From Pseudomonadota bacterium (GTDB lineage Bacteria; Pseudomonadota; Alphaproteobacteria; Acetobacterales; Acetobacteraceae), in the NCBI GenBank assembly GCA_021808055.1, contig JAKBCH010000002.1, forward strand, positions 33,163 through 97,162: a stretch of DNA of 64,000 nucleotides, read 5' to 3'. A program made the position numbers and the translations under genes. Below, one piece after another: positions 53,724-62,596 of this stretch. Position 1 is the first letter of the stretch. Each line of letters opens with the position of its first letter. Below the pieces are notes generated by a model. It saw only the letters and a program-made list of their open reading frames with translations. It had not been told where the DNA came from and ran no database searches.

Positions 53724-54926
53724 ATGGCAAAAGTTGTATGCGTGCTTTATGATGATCCCGTTGATGGATTCCCGAAATCCTACGCGCGTGATGATCTCCC
53801 CAAGATCGATGCCTATCCCGATGGTCAGACCCTGCCCACTCCCAAGGCGATCGACTTTCAGCCCGGCGCGCTTCTTGGTAGCGTTTCCGGAGAGCTCGGC
53901 CTGCGCAAATACCTTGAAGATAACGGCCACACTCTGGTCGTGACCTCCAGTAAGGACGGCCCGGATTCCGTGCTGGAACGCGAACTGGCCGACGCTGAAG
54001 TCGTCATCTCCCAGCCGTTCTACCCGGCTTACATCACCGCGGAGCGTATCGCCAAGGCCCCGAAGCTGAAGCTGGCGCTTACCGCCGGTATCGGCTCGGA
54101 TCACGTCGATCTGCAAGCCGCGATCGAAAACAACATCACCGTTGCTGAAGTCACCTACTGCAACTCCATCAGCGTTGCTGAGCACGTTGTGATGACGATC
54201 CTCGGCCTGGTTCGCAACTACATCCCCTCCTATCAATGGGTGATCAAGGGCGGCTGGAACATTGCTGACTGCGTCACGCGATCTTACGACGTCGAAGGTA
54301 TGCATGTCGGCACCGTGGCCGCTGGCCGCATTGGCGTTGCCGTTCTGCGCCGCCTGAAGCCGTTTGGTATGCACCTGCATTATACCGACCGCCACCGCCT
54401 GCCGGAGGCTGTTGAGAAAGAGCTGGGCCTTACCTTCCATGCCACGCGCGAAGACATGTATAAGGTCTGCGACGTGGTCACGCTGAACTGCCCGCTCCAC
54501 CCGGAAACGGAAAACATGATCAACGACCAGACGCTGAAATCCTTCAAGCGTGGGGCGTACTTGATCAACACCGCCCGCGGCAAGCTGTGCGACCGCGACG
54601 CCATCGCCCGCGCGCTCGAGTCCGGGCAGCTTGCCGGCTATGGCGGCGATGTGTGGTTCCCGCAGCCTGCCCCGCAGGATCACCCCTGGCGTACCATGCC
54701 GCATCACGGCATGACCCCGCACATCTCGGGCACCTCGCTTTCCGCGCAGGCCCGCTATGCCGCTGGTACGCGTGAAATCCTCGAGTGCTATTTCGAGGGC
54801 CGTCCGATCCGGAACGAATACCTCATCGTCCAGGGCGGAAATCTGGCCGGTGTTGGCGCGCATTCCTATTCCAAGGGCAACGCCACGGGCGGGTCTGAAG
54901 AAGCCGCCAAGTTCAAGAAGATCTAA
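53724..54926 (+). CDS. fdh: NAD-dependent formate dehydrogenase
   Basis: 400 residues, the exact length of the metal-free Pseudomonas sp. 101-type enzyme. Seen: MAKVVCVLYDDPVDGFPKSY at the N-terminus, the NAD-binding GTVAAGRIGVAVLRRL, the D after it in HYTDRHRLPE, the catalytic Arg in LINTARGKLCDRDA, and the Gln-His pair with PHISGTSLSAQARY. It oxidises formate to CO2 and makes NADH. AAGGA is seven bases before the ATG; 21 upstream in-frame residues are excluded. It is the natural last step for C1 units released by Tdm and Dmm. Confidence 0.96.
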   Translation: MAKVVCVLYDDPVDGFPKSYARDDLPKIDAYPDGQTLPTPKAIDFQPGALLGSVSGELGLRKYLEDNGHTLVVTSSKDGPDSVLERELADAEVVISQPFYPAYITAERIAKAPKLKLALTAGIGSDHVDLQAAIENNITVAEVTYCNSISVAEHVVMTILGLVRNYIPSYQWVIKGGWNIADCVTRSYDVEGMHVGTVAAGRIGVAVLRRLKPFGMHLHYTDRHRLPEAVEKELGLTFHATREDMYKVCDVVTLNCPLHPETENMINDQTLKSFKRGAYLINTARGKLCDRDAIARALESGQLAGYGGDVWFPQPAPQDHPWRTMPHHGMTPHISGTSLSAQARYAAGTREILECYFEGRPIRNEYLIVQGGNLAGVGAHSYSKGNATGGSEEAAKFKKI

Positions 54927-54936
54927 TAAGTTGGGG

Positions 54937-54963
54937 CTCTACGCGGGAATTTCCCGCGTAGAG
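54937..54963. terminator. Perfect 12-base hairpin after fdh
   Basis: CTCTACGCGGGA pairs with TCCCGCGTAGAG around an ATT loop, 10 bases after the fdh stop. No T run follows, so termination is likely but incomplete; fhs begins 65 bases later. Confidence 0.6.
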
Positions 54964-55027
54964 TGTGCCGCGGCAAATCCGGTCTGGACGGCTATATACG
55001 TTATTCTTGCTATGCTAGAGCGCACGC

Positions 55028-56707
55028 ATGACTCTGACCATGGCAGCTCCAAGCACAACCGTAACCAGCCCGACGGCGTTACAACCTATTGAAAAAATTG
55101 CGGTAAAACTGGGAATTCCGGCAGAATCCCTGTACCGTTACGGCCCGTTTAAGGGCAAAGTGGCGCTGGATTTTGCCGCCAAGGCTGCCTCGGCCCCGGC
55201 GGGCAAGCTTGTCCTGGTCACGGCCATCAGCCCCACCCCGGCTGGCGAGGGTAAAACCACAACCACCATCGGCCTGGGCGATGCGTTGCGCCGGGCTGGC
55301 CATCGCACCGCCATTTGCCTGCGTGAGCCGAGCCTGGGGCCAAGCTTTGGGGCCAAAGGGGGCGCCACCGGCGGTGGGCAGTCGCAGATCGCGCCGATCG
55401 ACGAGATCAACCTGCACTTCACCGGCGACATGCACGCCATTGGCGCGGCACATAACCTGCTTGCCGCGATGATCGACAATCATCTTTATTGGGGCAACGC
55501 GCTGGGGCTGGACCCCGCCAGCATCGCCTGGCGCCGCGTGATCGACCTTAACGACCGCGCGTTGCGCGATGTTGTGATTGGCCTTGGCAGCGGCAATGGC
55601 GTGCTGCGCCAAACTGGCTTTGACATCACCGCCGCCAGCGAGGTCATGGCGATATTCTGCCTGGCGCGTTCGCTGGCTGAGCTGGAACAGCGGCTGGGTG
55701 ACATCGTCATTGGGCGAGACAAAGCCAAACGTCTCGTCCGCGCGCGGGAGTTGAATGCCGCCGGCGCCATGGCGGCGCTGTTAAAAGACGCTTTTGCCCC
55801 CAACCTTGTGCAGACACTGGAAGGCACGCCCGCCTTTGTTCATGGCGGGCCTTTCGCCAACATCGCCCATGGCTGCAACACGCTGCTGGCAACGCAAACA
55901 GCCCTCGGCCTGGCAGATTTCGTCGTAACGGAAGCTGGTTTTGGCGCTGATCTCGGGGCTGAAAAATTCCTCGACATTAAATGCCGCCTGGGTGGGTTCG
56001 CCCCTTCTGTTTGCGTTATCGTCGTGACCGTGCGGGCGCTTAAAATGCATGGCGGCGTGGCGTTACGAGGGCTGGCTGAGGAAAATGCGCAGGCAGTGGA
56101 AGCCGGGTGCGCCAATCTGCTGCGCCATGTTGGCAATATGCGTAAATTCGGCCTGCAAACCCTGGTCGCCATCAACCGTTTTGCGGGGGATACGTCTGCG
56201 GAGTTGGAGATGATCCAGCAGGTTTGCGCGGAAGCTGGCGTGCGCGCCATTTCTTGCACGCATTTTGCAAAGGGTGGCGAAGGCGCGGCGGAACTTGCTG
56301 ATGCCGTTGCCACGCTTGCTGAAGCCGACACTGCTTTCACGCCGCTTTATCCTGACGCCATGAATTTGGAGGAAAAAATCGCCACCATCGCCAGGGAGAT
56401 GTATGGCGCGGCGGGAATCGAGCTGGACTCACGCGCGGCGGCGCAGTTGCGCGGCTTCACGGAGGCCGGTTTCGCTCATCTCCCTGTTTGCATGGCCAAA
56501 ACCCAATACAGCTTTTCGGCAGACCCGGCTTTGCGCGGTGCGCCCTCGGGGTTCACCTTGCCGATCCGGGAAGTCCGGCTTTCCGCCGGTGCGGGGTTTA
56601 TCGTTGCCTTGTGTGGCGACACCGTGACGATGCCCGGCCTGCCGCGCCAACCCGCGGCAGAGACGATATTTTTGGATGCTGCCGGAGAGATTGTCGGCCT
56701 TTCGTAA
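55028..56707 (+). CDS. fhs: Formate-tetrahydrofolate ligase
   Basis: 559 residues. The ATP-binding loop [19 protein letters not shown] is near 64-82, then [20 protein letters not shown] and [18 protein letters not shown], all diagnostic. It interconverts formate, ATP and tetrahydrofolate with 10-formyl-tetrahydrofolate. In methylotrophs it links folate-bound C1 units to formate, so with FDH downstream in the pathway it can run toward formate and recover ATP. An alternative ATG is at 55040. The folD/fchA steps are not in the window. Confidence 0.96.
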   Translation: MTLTMAAPSTTVTSPTALQPIEKIAVKLGIPAESLYRYGPFKGKVALDFAAKAASAPAGKLVLVTAISPTPAGEGKTTTTIGLGDALRRAGHRTAICLREPSLGPSFGAKGGATGGGQSQIAPIDEINLHFTGDMHAIGAAHNLLAAMIDNHLYWGNALGLDPASIAWRRVIDLNDRALRDVVIGLGSGNGVLRQTGFDITAASEVMAIFCLARSLAELEQRLGDIVIGRDKAKRLVRARELNAAGAMAALLKDAFAPNLVQTLEGTPAFVHGGPFANIAHGCNTLLATQTALGLADFVVTEAGFGADLGAEKFLDIKCRLGGFAPSVCVIVVTVRALKMHGGVALRGLAEENAQAVEAGCANLLRHVGNMRKFGLQTLVAINRFAGDTSAELEMIQQVCAEAGVRAISCTHFAKGGEGAAELADAVATLAEADTAFTPLYPDAMNLEEKIATIAREMYGAAGIELDSRAAAQLRGFTEAGFAHLPVCMAKTQYSFSADPALRGAPSGFTLPIREVRLSAGAGFIVALCGDTVTMPGLPRQPAAETIFLDAAGEIVGLS

Positions 56708-56717
56708 GGTGAAATCG

Positions 56718-56750
56718 AGCCACCCCTCCGCTCGAAGCGGTTGGGTGGCT
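56718..56750 (+). terminator. Hairpin after fhs
   Basis: AGCCACCC at 56718 pairs with GGGTGGCT ending at 56750; inner CCGCT and AGCGG add five pairs. The following TTGACA begins the arsR promoter, so the stem separates the C1 and arsenic units. Confidence 0.7.
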
Positions 56751-56788
56751 TGACACACCTAAACATTTCCATAATTATAAAAATATGG
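56750..56788 (+). promoter_or_regulatory. arsR promoter and possible ArsR operator
   Basis: TTGACA at 56750-56755 is a perfect -35 box and an AT-only stretch 56771-56784 supplies a -10 (best fit TAATTA after 16 bases). CCATA at 56769-56773 and TATGG at 56784-56788 are inverted arms that cover the arsR start codon. There is no Shine-Dalgarno, so the arsR message may be very short-leadered. Operator function is inferred. Confidence 0.45.
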
Positions 56789-57141
56789 ACAAACAAACAG
56801 CCCTTATCGCCATGGCCGCTTTGGCTCATGGTGCCCGGTTGGATATTTTTCGTGCCCTTGTGCAGGCGGGTCCAGAGGGTTTGGCCGCGGGCCAGTTGGG
56901 GGAGCATTTGGGTCTGCCCCCGGCCACGCTTTCGTTCCACCTTAAAGAGCTGCGCCATGCCGGGCTGGTGAGCTTTCAGCGCGAAAGCCGTTCTTTAATT
57001 TATTCCGCTGAATTCACCAGCATGAATGCCTTGCTGGCCTACCTCACTGAAAATTGCTGCCAGGGCAATGTGGCCGCTTGTATCCCTGGTGTTTGCGATG
57101 GCACCGAGCTTGTTTCGCTCCCGTCCAAAAAGGCGATGTAA
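56785..57141 (+). CDS. arsR: ArsR-family arsenite-responsive repressor
   Basis: 118 residues. Winged-helix DNA-binding region LGLPPATLSFHLKELRHAGL at about 42-61. C-terminal cysteines Cys91, Cys92, Cys99 and Cys104 resemble the Acidithiobacillus ferrooxidans ArsR type, where a Cys pair and a third Cys near the C-terminus bind As(III), not the plasmid R773 type. It represses the arsR-arsC-acr3 operon. No ribosome site is seen upstream of the ATG. Confidence 0.93.
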   Translation: MDKQTALIAMAALAHGARLDIFRALVQAGPEGLAAGQLGEHLGLPPATLSFHLKELRHAGLVSFQRESRSLIYSAEFTSMNALLAYLTENCCQGNVAACIPGVCDGTELVSLPSKKAM

Positions 57142-57167
57142 TTTTCTTGGTTTTAAGGGTTTTGAAC

Positions 57168-57581
57168 ATGACTCCTCAAAAGACGGTTCTGATTCTTTGC
57201 ACCGGCAATTCCTGCCGTTCGCAAATGGCGGAGGTACTTGTCCGGCATGAACTGGGAGATGCAGTGCGCGTGCTCTCTGCCGGCACCCGCCCGCAACCAA
57301 AAGTGGCTGATGGCGCGCTGGAAGCGTTGAAACTGGCTGGGCTGCCAACTGATGGGCTGTACCCAAAAGACATCGACGCCGTCATCAACGAACCAATCGA
57401 TCTTGCCGTGACCGTTTGCGATAACGCCAAGGAAACATGCCCGGTTTTTCCAAAGCCGGTTGCGCGCATTCATATCTCGTTTCATGACCCCCATGGTGAG
57501 CCGTTGGAGAGCTTCGTGCGTGTTCGTGATGACATCCAGGTCCGCCTTGTGCCCGCCGTGCGTACTGCTTTGGCGCTCTGA
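57168..57581 (+). CDS. arsC: Arsenate reductase, thioredoxin-coupled type
   Basis: 137 residues of the low-molecular-weight phosphatase fold. The P-loop LCTGNSCRSQMAE has the nucleophile Cys11 and Arg17; the redox pair Cys84 and Cys91 in VCDNAKETCPVF matches the Staphylococcus pI258 enzyme (Cys10, 82, 89). It reduces arsenate to arsenite for export by Acr3. The ATG at 57168 is 26 bases after the arsR stop. Confidence 0.94.
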   Translation: MTPQKTVLILCTGNSCRSQMAEVLVRHELGDAVRVLSAGTRPQPKVADGALEALKLAGLPTDGLYPKDIDAVINEPIDLAVTVCDNAKETCPVFPKPVARIHISFHDPHGEPLESFVRVRDDIQVRLVPAVRTALAL

Positions 57582-57590
57582 GGGAATCTT

Positions 57591-58649
57591 ATGTCCGCAC
57601 AATGTGAAACCCCAGCCGCAGCGCAGATGAGCATCTTTGAACGCTTTCTGAGTGTATGGGTGTTTTTATGCATCATTGTTGGCATATTGGCGGGTCAGAT
57701 GGCACCTGGGCTGTTCCAGGCCATTGGCCATATGGAAGTTGCCCAGGTTAATCTTCCGGTTGGGTTGCTGATCTGGATCATGATCATCCCCATGCTGATG
57801 AAGGTTGATTTCGCGGCACTGCACGAGGTTAGACAGCATGTGCGCGGCATTGGTGTGACGCTGTTTGTTAACTGGATGGTCAAGCCATTTTCCATGGCGC
57901 TGTTGGCCTCGCTATTTATCGGGCATTTGTTCCGCCCTTTGCTGCCGTCTGGGCAAATTGATAGCTATATCGCCGGGTTAATTCTGCTTGCCGCAGCGCC
58001 ATGCACCGCCATGGTGTTTGTGTGGAGCCGCCTTTCAAACGGCGATCCGTTGTTTACGCTTTCACAGGTGGCGTTGAATGACATCATCATGGTGTTCGCC
58101 TTCGCGCCGATCGTCGGGCTGTTGTTGGGTTTGTCGTCGATTACTGTGCCCTGGGCCACGCTGCTCACATCTGTGGGGCTCTACATCGTTCTGCCGGTTA
58201 TTGTGTCACAACTCTGGCGTCGTAATTTACTGAGGCGTGGGCAGGCATTTTTTAACACGGCAATGGATAAAATCGGGCCATGGTCCATCCTCGCCTTGTT
58301 GCTTACCCTGGTGTTGCTATTCGCCTTTCAGGGCCAGGCGATTATCAAACAACCGCTTGTTATCGCGCTGTTGGCGGTGCCAATTCTGGTGCAGGTGTTT
58401 TTCAATGCGGCGCTGGCCTATGGGCTTAACCGCGCGCTGGGTGAGGCGCATAACATCGCCTGCCCCTCAGCATTGATCGGTGCCTCGAATTTTTTTGAGC
58501 TGGCTGTCGCGGCGGCGATCAGCCTGTTCGGCTTTAATTCAGGCGCTGCATTGGCGACAGTTGTTGGCGTGTTGATTGAAGTGCCGGTGATGTTGCTGGC
58601 CGTCAGGCTCGTGATGGCAACTCAAAACTGGTATGAGCGCCGCGGCTGA
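57591..58649 (+). CDS. acr3: Arsenite efflux transporter Acr3
   Basis: 352 residues with ten membrane helices. The Acr3 signature LILLAAAPCTAMVFVWSRL has the essential Cys in helix 4, and ALIGASNFFELAVAAAISLF is the second conserved helix. It exports As(III) with proton exchange. Nine bases separate it from arsC. The stop codon is the first base triplet of a repeat B copy. Confidence 0.95.
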   Translation: MSAQCETPAAAQMSIFERFLSVWVFLCIIVGILAGQMAPGLFQAIGHMEVAQVNLPVGLLIWIMIIPMLMKVDFAALHEVRQHVRGIGVTLFVNWMVKPFSMALLASLFIGHLFRPLLPSGQIDSYIAGLILLAAAPCTAMVFVWSRLSNGDPLFTLSQVALNDIIMVFAFAPIVGLLLGLSSITVPWATLLTSVGLYIVLPVIVSQLWRRNLLRRGQAFFNTAMDKIGPWSILALLLTLVLLFAFQGQAIIKQPLVIALLAVPILVQVFFNAALAYGLNRALGEAHNIACPSALIGASNFFELAVAAAISLFGFNSGAALATVVGVLIEVPVMLLAVRLVMATQNWYERRG

Positions 58650-58701
58650 AAGCGAGAATCGGTCTCTTATTAAAGAGGTGGAACGCGTTCAGGGCGAGGG
58701 G
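58647..58701 (+). repeat. Dispersed repeat B, copy 2
   Basis: Begins at the acr3 TGA and ends 13 bases inside the convergent chorismatase gene. It is related to 50312-50366; the stem CTCTT/AAGAG keeps pairing despite differing from copy 1 on both arms. Confidence 0.7.
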
Positions 58702-59732
58702 GCAGCGCAGGGGTCGTTTGCGCTTTTCGGGGCGCTGTAAAAAGCTTCTATTTCCAGCATGAGTTCGGTCCGGCAAATCTCGCCATGCAGATAGAGGCGT
58801 TGAGCGGCGGTGCTAAAAGCCGAGGCCAACGCAAGCTCAACCTCATCGCGATAGGCGGGGTGACGTAGGTAAATTTTAAAAGCCCAGCGCCCCGGGGGGG
58901 TTACGCCTGCAGCGCGGATCACCGCGCGTAGATTTTCAATTGTCTCAGTAATCTGGGCGGGCAGATCGTTCGCGTGGCGGCTTTCATGCCCAAGAATGCT
59001 GGCCGTGCCTGAGATGAACATCAGCGTCGCAGCCCTGGCGTTGTAAACCGAGGCGCGGGAGAAGCTTGGGCTTTGCGGGCCATAAACCGGAGGGTATGCA
59101 AAGGCGCTCACCTGGCGCGGGTTTTCAACCGGGCGGGCTGGCGCAGGGGCAGCTAAAAAGTAAATCGCGGAGGTGCCATGAGTCCCGCCAACGCCACTGG
59201 CCGCGGGCGGCAAAGCCTCGCGCAGCCTCGCCTCAAAGGCACGCTGGCGGCCAATGTTAAACCAGCGGTATCGTTCGAGCCCGGCCTCTTCGCGCGTTAT
59301 ATCCGAAAGGTAATTCCAGAAGCGTAAGGGGGCGGTGAAGCCGGTCGTCTCCAAAAAATCAAAAATCGCGAGATACGCGGCATGAACAGCCTCTTCCAGA
59401 TCTCTACCCTGCGCATCCTCCAGGGGGATGACCCCGAAGGCGAAATCATCGCAGCAAGCGCCTGTAACGGGGCCAAGCGTTATACCCCGGCATGGTGACG
59501 GGGTTTGCCAAAGCTCCAGCCCGGCACCGCCGAGGGCTGGTTTTAGCGGTGTTGAAATAAAGGGGGTGTGGGGCGGCAAAAAATCTGGCCGCTCTGTGCC
59601 ATAGCCCACCACGCCTAATAGTCTGGAACCATTGGCGCAGCGCGCGCGGGCGCTGGAAAGATCGAGATAGGAAACATCTAGGGCCGTCTCGCCAAGTTGT
59701 TTCTGGCCGTTGGTTGCGTCCGGCATATCCAC
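58689..59732 (-). CDS. Chorismatase family protein (XanB2/FkbO-like)
   Basis: 347 residues. The C-terminal half has the chorismatase signature FISGTASILGHESRHANDLPAQ (read in two parts: SGTASILGHESRH, then NDLPAQITETIENL), and the N-terminal half has GYGTERPDFLPPHTPF. XanB2-type members turn chorismate into 3- and 4-hydroxybenzoate, the latter for ubiquinone; FkbO-type members make dihydroxycyclohexadiene carboxylates. Residues that separate the subtypes cannot be judged safely here. The GTG at 59732 directly abuts the stop of the lipoprotein gene, implying one transcript. Confidence 0.8.
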   Translation of the reverse strand: MDMPDATNGQKQLGETALDVSYLDLSSARARCANGSRLLGVVGYGTERPDFLPPHTPFISTPLKPALGGAGLELWQTPSPCRGITLGPVTGACCDDFAFGVIPLEDAQGRDLEEAVHAAYLAIFDFLETTGFTAPLRFWNYLSDITREEAGLERYRWFNIGRQRAFEARLREALPPAASGVGGTHGTSAIYFLAAPAPARPVENPRQVSAFAYPPVYGPQSPSFSRASVYNARAATLMFISGTASILGHESRHANDLPAQITETIENLRAVIRAAGVTPPGRWAFKIYLRHPAYRDEVELALASAFSTAAQRLYLHGEICRTELMLEIEAFYSAPKSANDPCAAPSP

Positions 59733-60473
59733 TTACCCAGGCGGAGATGTTGTCGCTGCGGCTGGTGGGCTTGGCGCGACGCCAACAGGTGGCGTTGCAC
59801 TTGGCGTGGCAGTTTTGGCGGGTGAGGGCGCAGGCGCAGGCGGTGCCGGAGCGGGACTGGTGGCGGCGGCCGGTGCAGGGTTATCGGCAGCATCAGCAGG
59901 GGCCACCAGCAGAGGGTCTGCTATCGCGGCGGGGGCTGGAAACGGGTTTAGGTTTATTTCGGTGGTCGTCGAACCATTGCTCTTCACAACCGGCTTGGTC
60001 GGTCCCGGGGGTTGCACGGTGTAATCGGGCACGATTCTGGCCTGCTGCGAATCGGAGATAACCAGAACATGCAGCCCTTCAGGCAGCGCGGTTTTGCTGG
60101 TTTGTGTTACGGAAACCAGCTTGTTTCCGGCTTCCTGGACGATATATTCCCAACCCTTGGTGTCAGATATTGCCTGCGCCGCCACGGTGCCGCCCACGCC
60201 GCCCACCAAAGTGCCGCCGATCGCGCCCAAGGCGGTAACCACTGGCCCGCCCGCAATCTGCGACCCGGCCACGCCACCCGCCGCGCCGCCAGTGGCCGCA
60301 CCCACAACGCCGCTGGCGCTGATCATAACCTGCCGCACACCGACAATAATTCCGCGCTGCACATTTGCCTCAACCTGGGCGGCGTTGGAGGCATAGGTGT
60401 TGGGGGAATAGCCCTGGTGGCATCCGGTCAGAGAAAACGGGAGCGCGAGAAGGGAAAAAGCCAGGCGGCGCAA
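59733..60473 (-). CDS. Glycine-zipper lipoprotein with proline/alanine-rich tail
   Basis: About 246 residues from a TTG at 60473. The signal peptide RRLAFSLLALPFSLTGC puts the lipidated Cys near residue 18. A glycine-zipper domain (ASGVVGAATGGAAGGVAGSQ and ALGAIGGTLVGGVGGTV) is followed by a small beta domain (EYIVQEAGNKLVSVTQ) and a low-complexity Ala/Pro/Thr tail of about 85 residues. It resembles rickettsial 17 kDa antigen/SlyB-like outer-membrane lipoproteins. An upstream GTG at 60533 is in frame, but TATAGT and TATATT there look like promoter sequence, and the extra 20 residues would misplace the signal. Confidence 0.72.
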   Translation of the reverse strand: MRRLAFSLLALPFSLTGCHQGYSPNTYASNAAQVEANVQRGIIVGVRQVMISASGVVGAATGGAAGGVAGSQIAGGPVVTALGAIGGTLVGGVGGTVAAQAISDTKGWEYIVQEAGNKLVSVTQTSKTALPEGLHVLVISDSQQARIVPDYTVQPPGPTKPVVKSNGSTTTEINLNPFPAPAAIADPLLVAPADAADNPAPAAATSPAPAPPAPAPSPAKTATPSATPPVGVAPSPPAAATTSPPG

Positions 60474-60590
60474 GGAAGATCCGTATGTTATGAAAGTCTG
60501 CTTTAATATAATCCGCAGACTATACTCTGTCACGCCTGGGCTGGTTAAATGCCTGAGAGAAAGCTCTGGTCTTAATTAATCAATTAACTA

Positions 60591-61352
60591 CTAAGGCTTC
60601 AGCCGATATCCGGTCTTGAACATCCAACCGATCAAAGCAAGGCAGATGGCCATGAACACGCCGGTGAAGGCCAGGCTGAGCCCAACTCCAATTTCGCCGG
60701 TGCCAAAGAAACTCCACCGGAACCCGCTGACAAGATACACAACCGGGTTAAGCAGGTTAAAGGTTCGCCAAGGCTGTGGCAGCATGTCGATTGAGTAAAA
60801 CGCGCCACCCAGAAAGGTGAGGGGCGTGAGGATAAGAGACGGGATGATGGCGAGCTGTTCAAAATTCTGCGCCCAGATGCCGATGATGAAGCCGAACAGG
60901 CTGAAGGCAATGGCGGTGAGCAGCATGAAGGCGATCATCCAGCCCGGGTGCAGAATATGCAGTGGCGTAAAAAACGTCGCAGTGCCCAGAATAATGAGCG
61001 CCAGCAGAACCGATTTAGTCGCCGCCGCGCCGACATAAGCCAGAATAATCTCCATGGCAGAAAGAGGTGCGGCCAGAATTTCATAAATCGTTTTTGTGAA
61101 TATCGGGAAATAGATGCCGATAGAAGCGTTGCTGACGCTTTGAGTCAGAATGGTCAGCATGATAAGGCCGGGCACGATAAATGCCCCGTAGCCAACCCCG
61201 CCGACATGTTGAATGCGCGAGCCGATGGCACCGCCAAACACAATAAAATACAAGACCGTGGTGATGACCGGCGTGGCGATGCTCTGCCAGAAGGTGCGGC
61301 GCATACGGGCCATTTCGGCACGGTAGATTGTCCAGATGGCGTGGCGGTTCAT
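60591..61352 (-). CDS. ABC-2 type exporter permease (YadH-like)
   Basis: 253 residues with six membrane helices. The ABC-2 pattern [20 protein letters not shown] is followed by [20 protein letters not shown] and the coupling region [18 protein letters not shown]. Lengths and order with the ATPase match YadGH of Escherichia coli, an exporter of unknown substrate. The start overlaps the ATPase stop by four bases. Confidence 0.9.
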   Translation of the reverse strand: MNRHAIWTIYRAEMARMRRTFWQSIATPVITTVLYFIVFGGAIGSRIQHVGGVGYGAFIVPGLIMLTILTQSVSNASIGIYFPIFTKTIYEILAAPLSAMEIILAYVGAAATKSVLLALIILGTATFFTPLHILHPGWMIAFMLLTAIAFSLFGFIIGIWAQNFEQLAIIPSLILTPLTFLGGAFYSIDMLPQPWRTFNLLNPVVYLVSGFRWSFFGTGEIGVGLSLAFTGVFMAICLALIGWMFKTGYRLKP

Positions 61353-62275
61353 GCGGCGTCTCCCACCAGGCCGATAAAGATATCTTCAAGCGAGCTGCGA
61401 CTTGTATCCAAATCCCGAAAATCGATGCCGAGTTCGCTCATGCGGCGCAGCAAGGCCGGAATGCCGTTATCCTCCGCATTGGCATCGAACGCATAGGTCA
61501 GCACCTGGCCCTGCTGGTCCAGCGCCAACTCCCACGGGTCAAGCCCAGCGGGAATGTAGGCAAGCGGATGTTGCAGCATGAGGGTAAGTTTGCGTTTTCC
61601 GAGCTTTCGCATCAGTGCCGCGGTTTTTTCCACCAGCAATAGCCGCCCTCCCGTGATCACCCCCACCCGGTCGGACATTTCCTCAGCTTCCTCGATGTAA
61701 TGGGTTGTGAGGATGATGGTCACCCCTTTATCCCGCAGGCTGCGGACCAGCGCCCACATATCTCGTCGGAGGTTAACGTCCACGCCTGCGGTCGGTTCAT
61801 CCAGAAACAGGATTTTCGGCTCGTGGCTGAGCGCCTTGGCGATCATCACGCGGCGTTTCATGCCGCCGGAAAGCTCGATCACGCGCCGGTCGCGCTTGTC
61901 CCACAGGGAAAGGTCATGCAGAAGGCGCTCAATATAGGCCGGGTCTGGCCGGCGTCCGAACAGGCCGCGGCTGAAACTGACCGTGTTCCAGACCGTGGCA
62001 AAAATATCGAGCGAGATTTCCTGAGGCACCAGCCCGATCATCGAACGGGCCGCGCGGTAATCCTGGGTAATGTCATGGCCGCCCACCCGCACACTGCCAG
62101 ACTCCATGCCCACCGTGCCGCAAATGATGCTGATCAGCGTTGTTTTGCCCGCGCCATTAGGGCCGAGCAGCGCGAAAATCTCCTGCTTTTCGATCTCAAG
62201 ATCAACACCATCAAGGGCTACCAGCCCGGATTTATAAGTTTTGCGCAGGGCTGAAACGGAAATGATCGAAGACAT
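61349..62275 (-). CDS. ABC exporter ATPase (YadG-like)
   Basis: 308 residues. Walker [15 protein letters not shown] at about 34-47, signature ELSGGMKRR, Walker [13 protein letters not shown], and switch His in [20 protein letters not shown]-terminal accessory region of about 90 residues is typical of drug/lipid exporter ATPases of the DrrA-NodI-YadG group. It powers the permease encoded next. Confidence 0.93.
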   Translation of the reverse strand: MSSIISVSALRKTYKSGLVALDGVDLEIEKQEIFALLGPNGAGKTTLISIICGTVGMESGSVRVGGHDITQDYRAARSMIGLVPQEISLDIFATVWNTVSFSRGLFGRRPDPAYIERLLHDLSLWDKRDRRVIELSGGMKRRVMIAKALSHEPKILFLDEPTAGVDVNLRRDMWALVRSLRDKGVTIILTTHYIEEAEEMSDRVGVITGGRLLLVEKTAALMRKLGKRKLTLMLQHPLAYIPAGLDPWELALDQQGQVLTYAFDANAEDNGIPALLRRMSELGIDFRDLDTSRSSLEDIFIGLVGDAA

Positions 62276-62401
62276 GCGGGGAACTCACGATTGCTTGTGA
62301 TAATATGTTTCATGAAGGCTTTGAGACAAGACGGCATGTTCAGGCGTGCCGAACGCGCAGGCGGCTCTTGTTTTTGCCAAAGCGAGTGGGATATGGCGTT
62401 T

Positions 62402-62415
62402 GTAGCAATTGCTAC
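62402..62415. promoter_or_regulatory. Palindrome GTAGCAATTGCTAC upstream of rpiR
   Basis: Perfect 14-base palindrome, 182 bases before the rpiR start. Its GTAGC and GCTAC arms recur with different spacing upstream of the TonB-dependent receptor gene at 63619. It could be an RpiR operator. Confidence 0.3.
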
Positions 62416-62416
62416 C

Positions 62417-62480
62417 TAGAGTGCGATGACTTTAGGTTCGCTCCCTACGTGCGCGAGCCTGACGTCTGAATCGCCCTCTA
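62417..62480. repeat. Imperfect long hairpin next to repeat A
   Basis: The left arm starts TAGAG, then GCGAT and AGG, then TCGC. The right arm has GCGA, CCT, ATCGC and CTCTA in mirrored order. It occupies the same relation to repeat A as the hairpin at 32905-32970 does at the other locus. Confidence 0.55.
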
Positions 62481-62497
62481 CCTCATTGTCTTAAAGG

Positions 62498-62557
62498 CGG
62501 ATTCAGATTTTAGAGCGGATCACTCTCGTGATTCGATCTAAAATCATCCGGCTCTAA
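62498..62557 (-). repeat. Dispersed palindromic repeat A, copy 2
   Basis: Reverse-complement copy of 32971-33027. The internal palindrome is GATTTTAGAGCGGATCAC facing GTGATTCGATCTAAAATC, and the outer end GGCTCTAA links it to the TTAGAGC group. Confidence 0.75.
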
Positions 62558-62596
62558 GGTCTGTTACCCTGCAACTGCTGCGGAGTTGACTGTTTT

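Larger units (their letters stand above)
62276..62596. other. 321-base gap with palindromes and repeat A
   Basis: Non-coding region between the divergent exporter and rpiR genes. It holds a perfect 14-base palindrome (62402), an imperfect 64-base hairpin (62417-62480) and a copy of repeat A (62498-62557), all on the rpiR side. Confidence 0.7.

Noticed and set aside
53700..54863. 387-residue open frame antisense to formate dehydrogenase
   Set aside because: It mirrors a highly conserved gene in GC-rich DNA where stops are rare on the opposite strand; the composition is Arg/Gly/His-rich without motifs.
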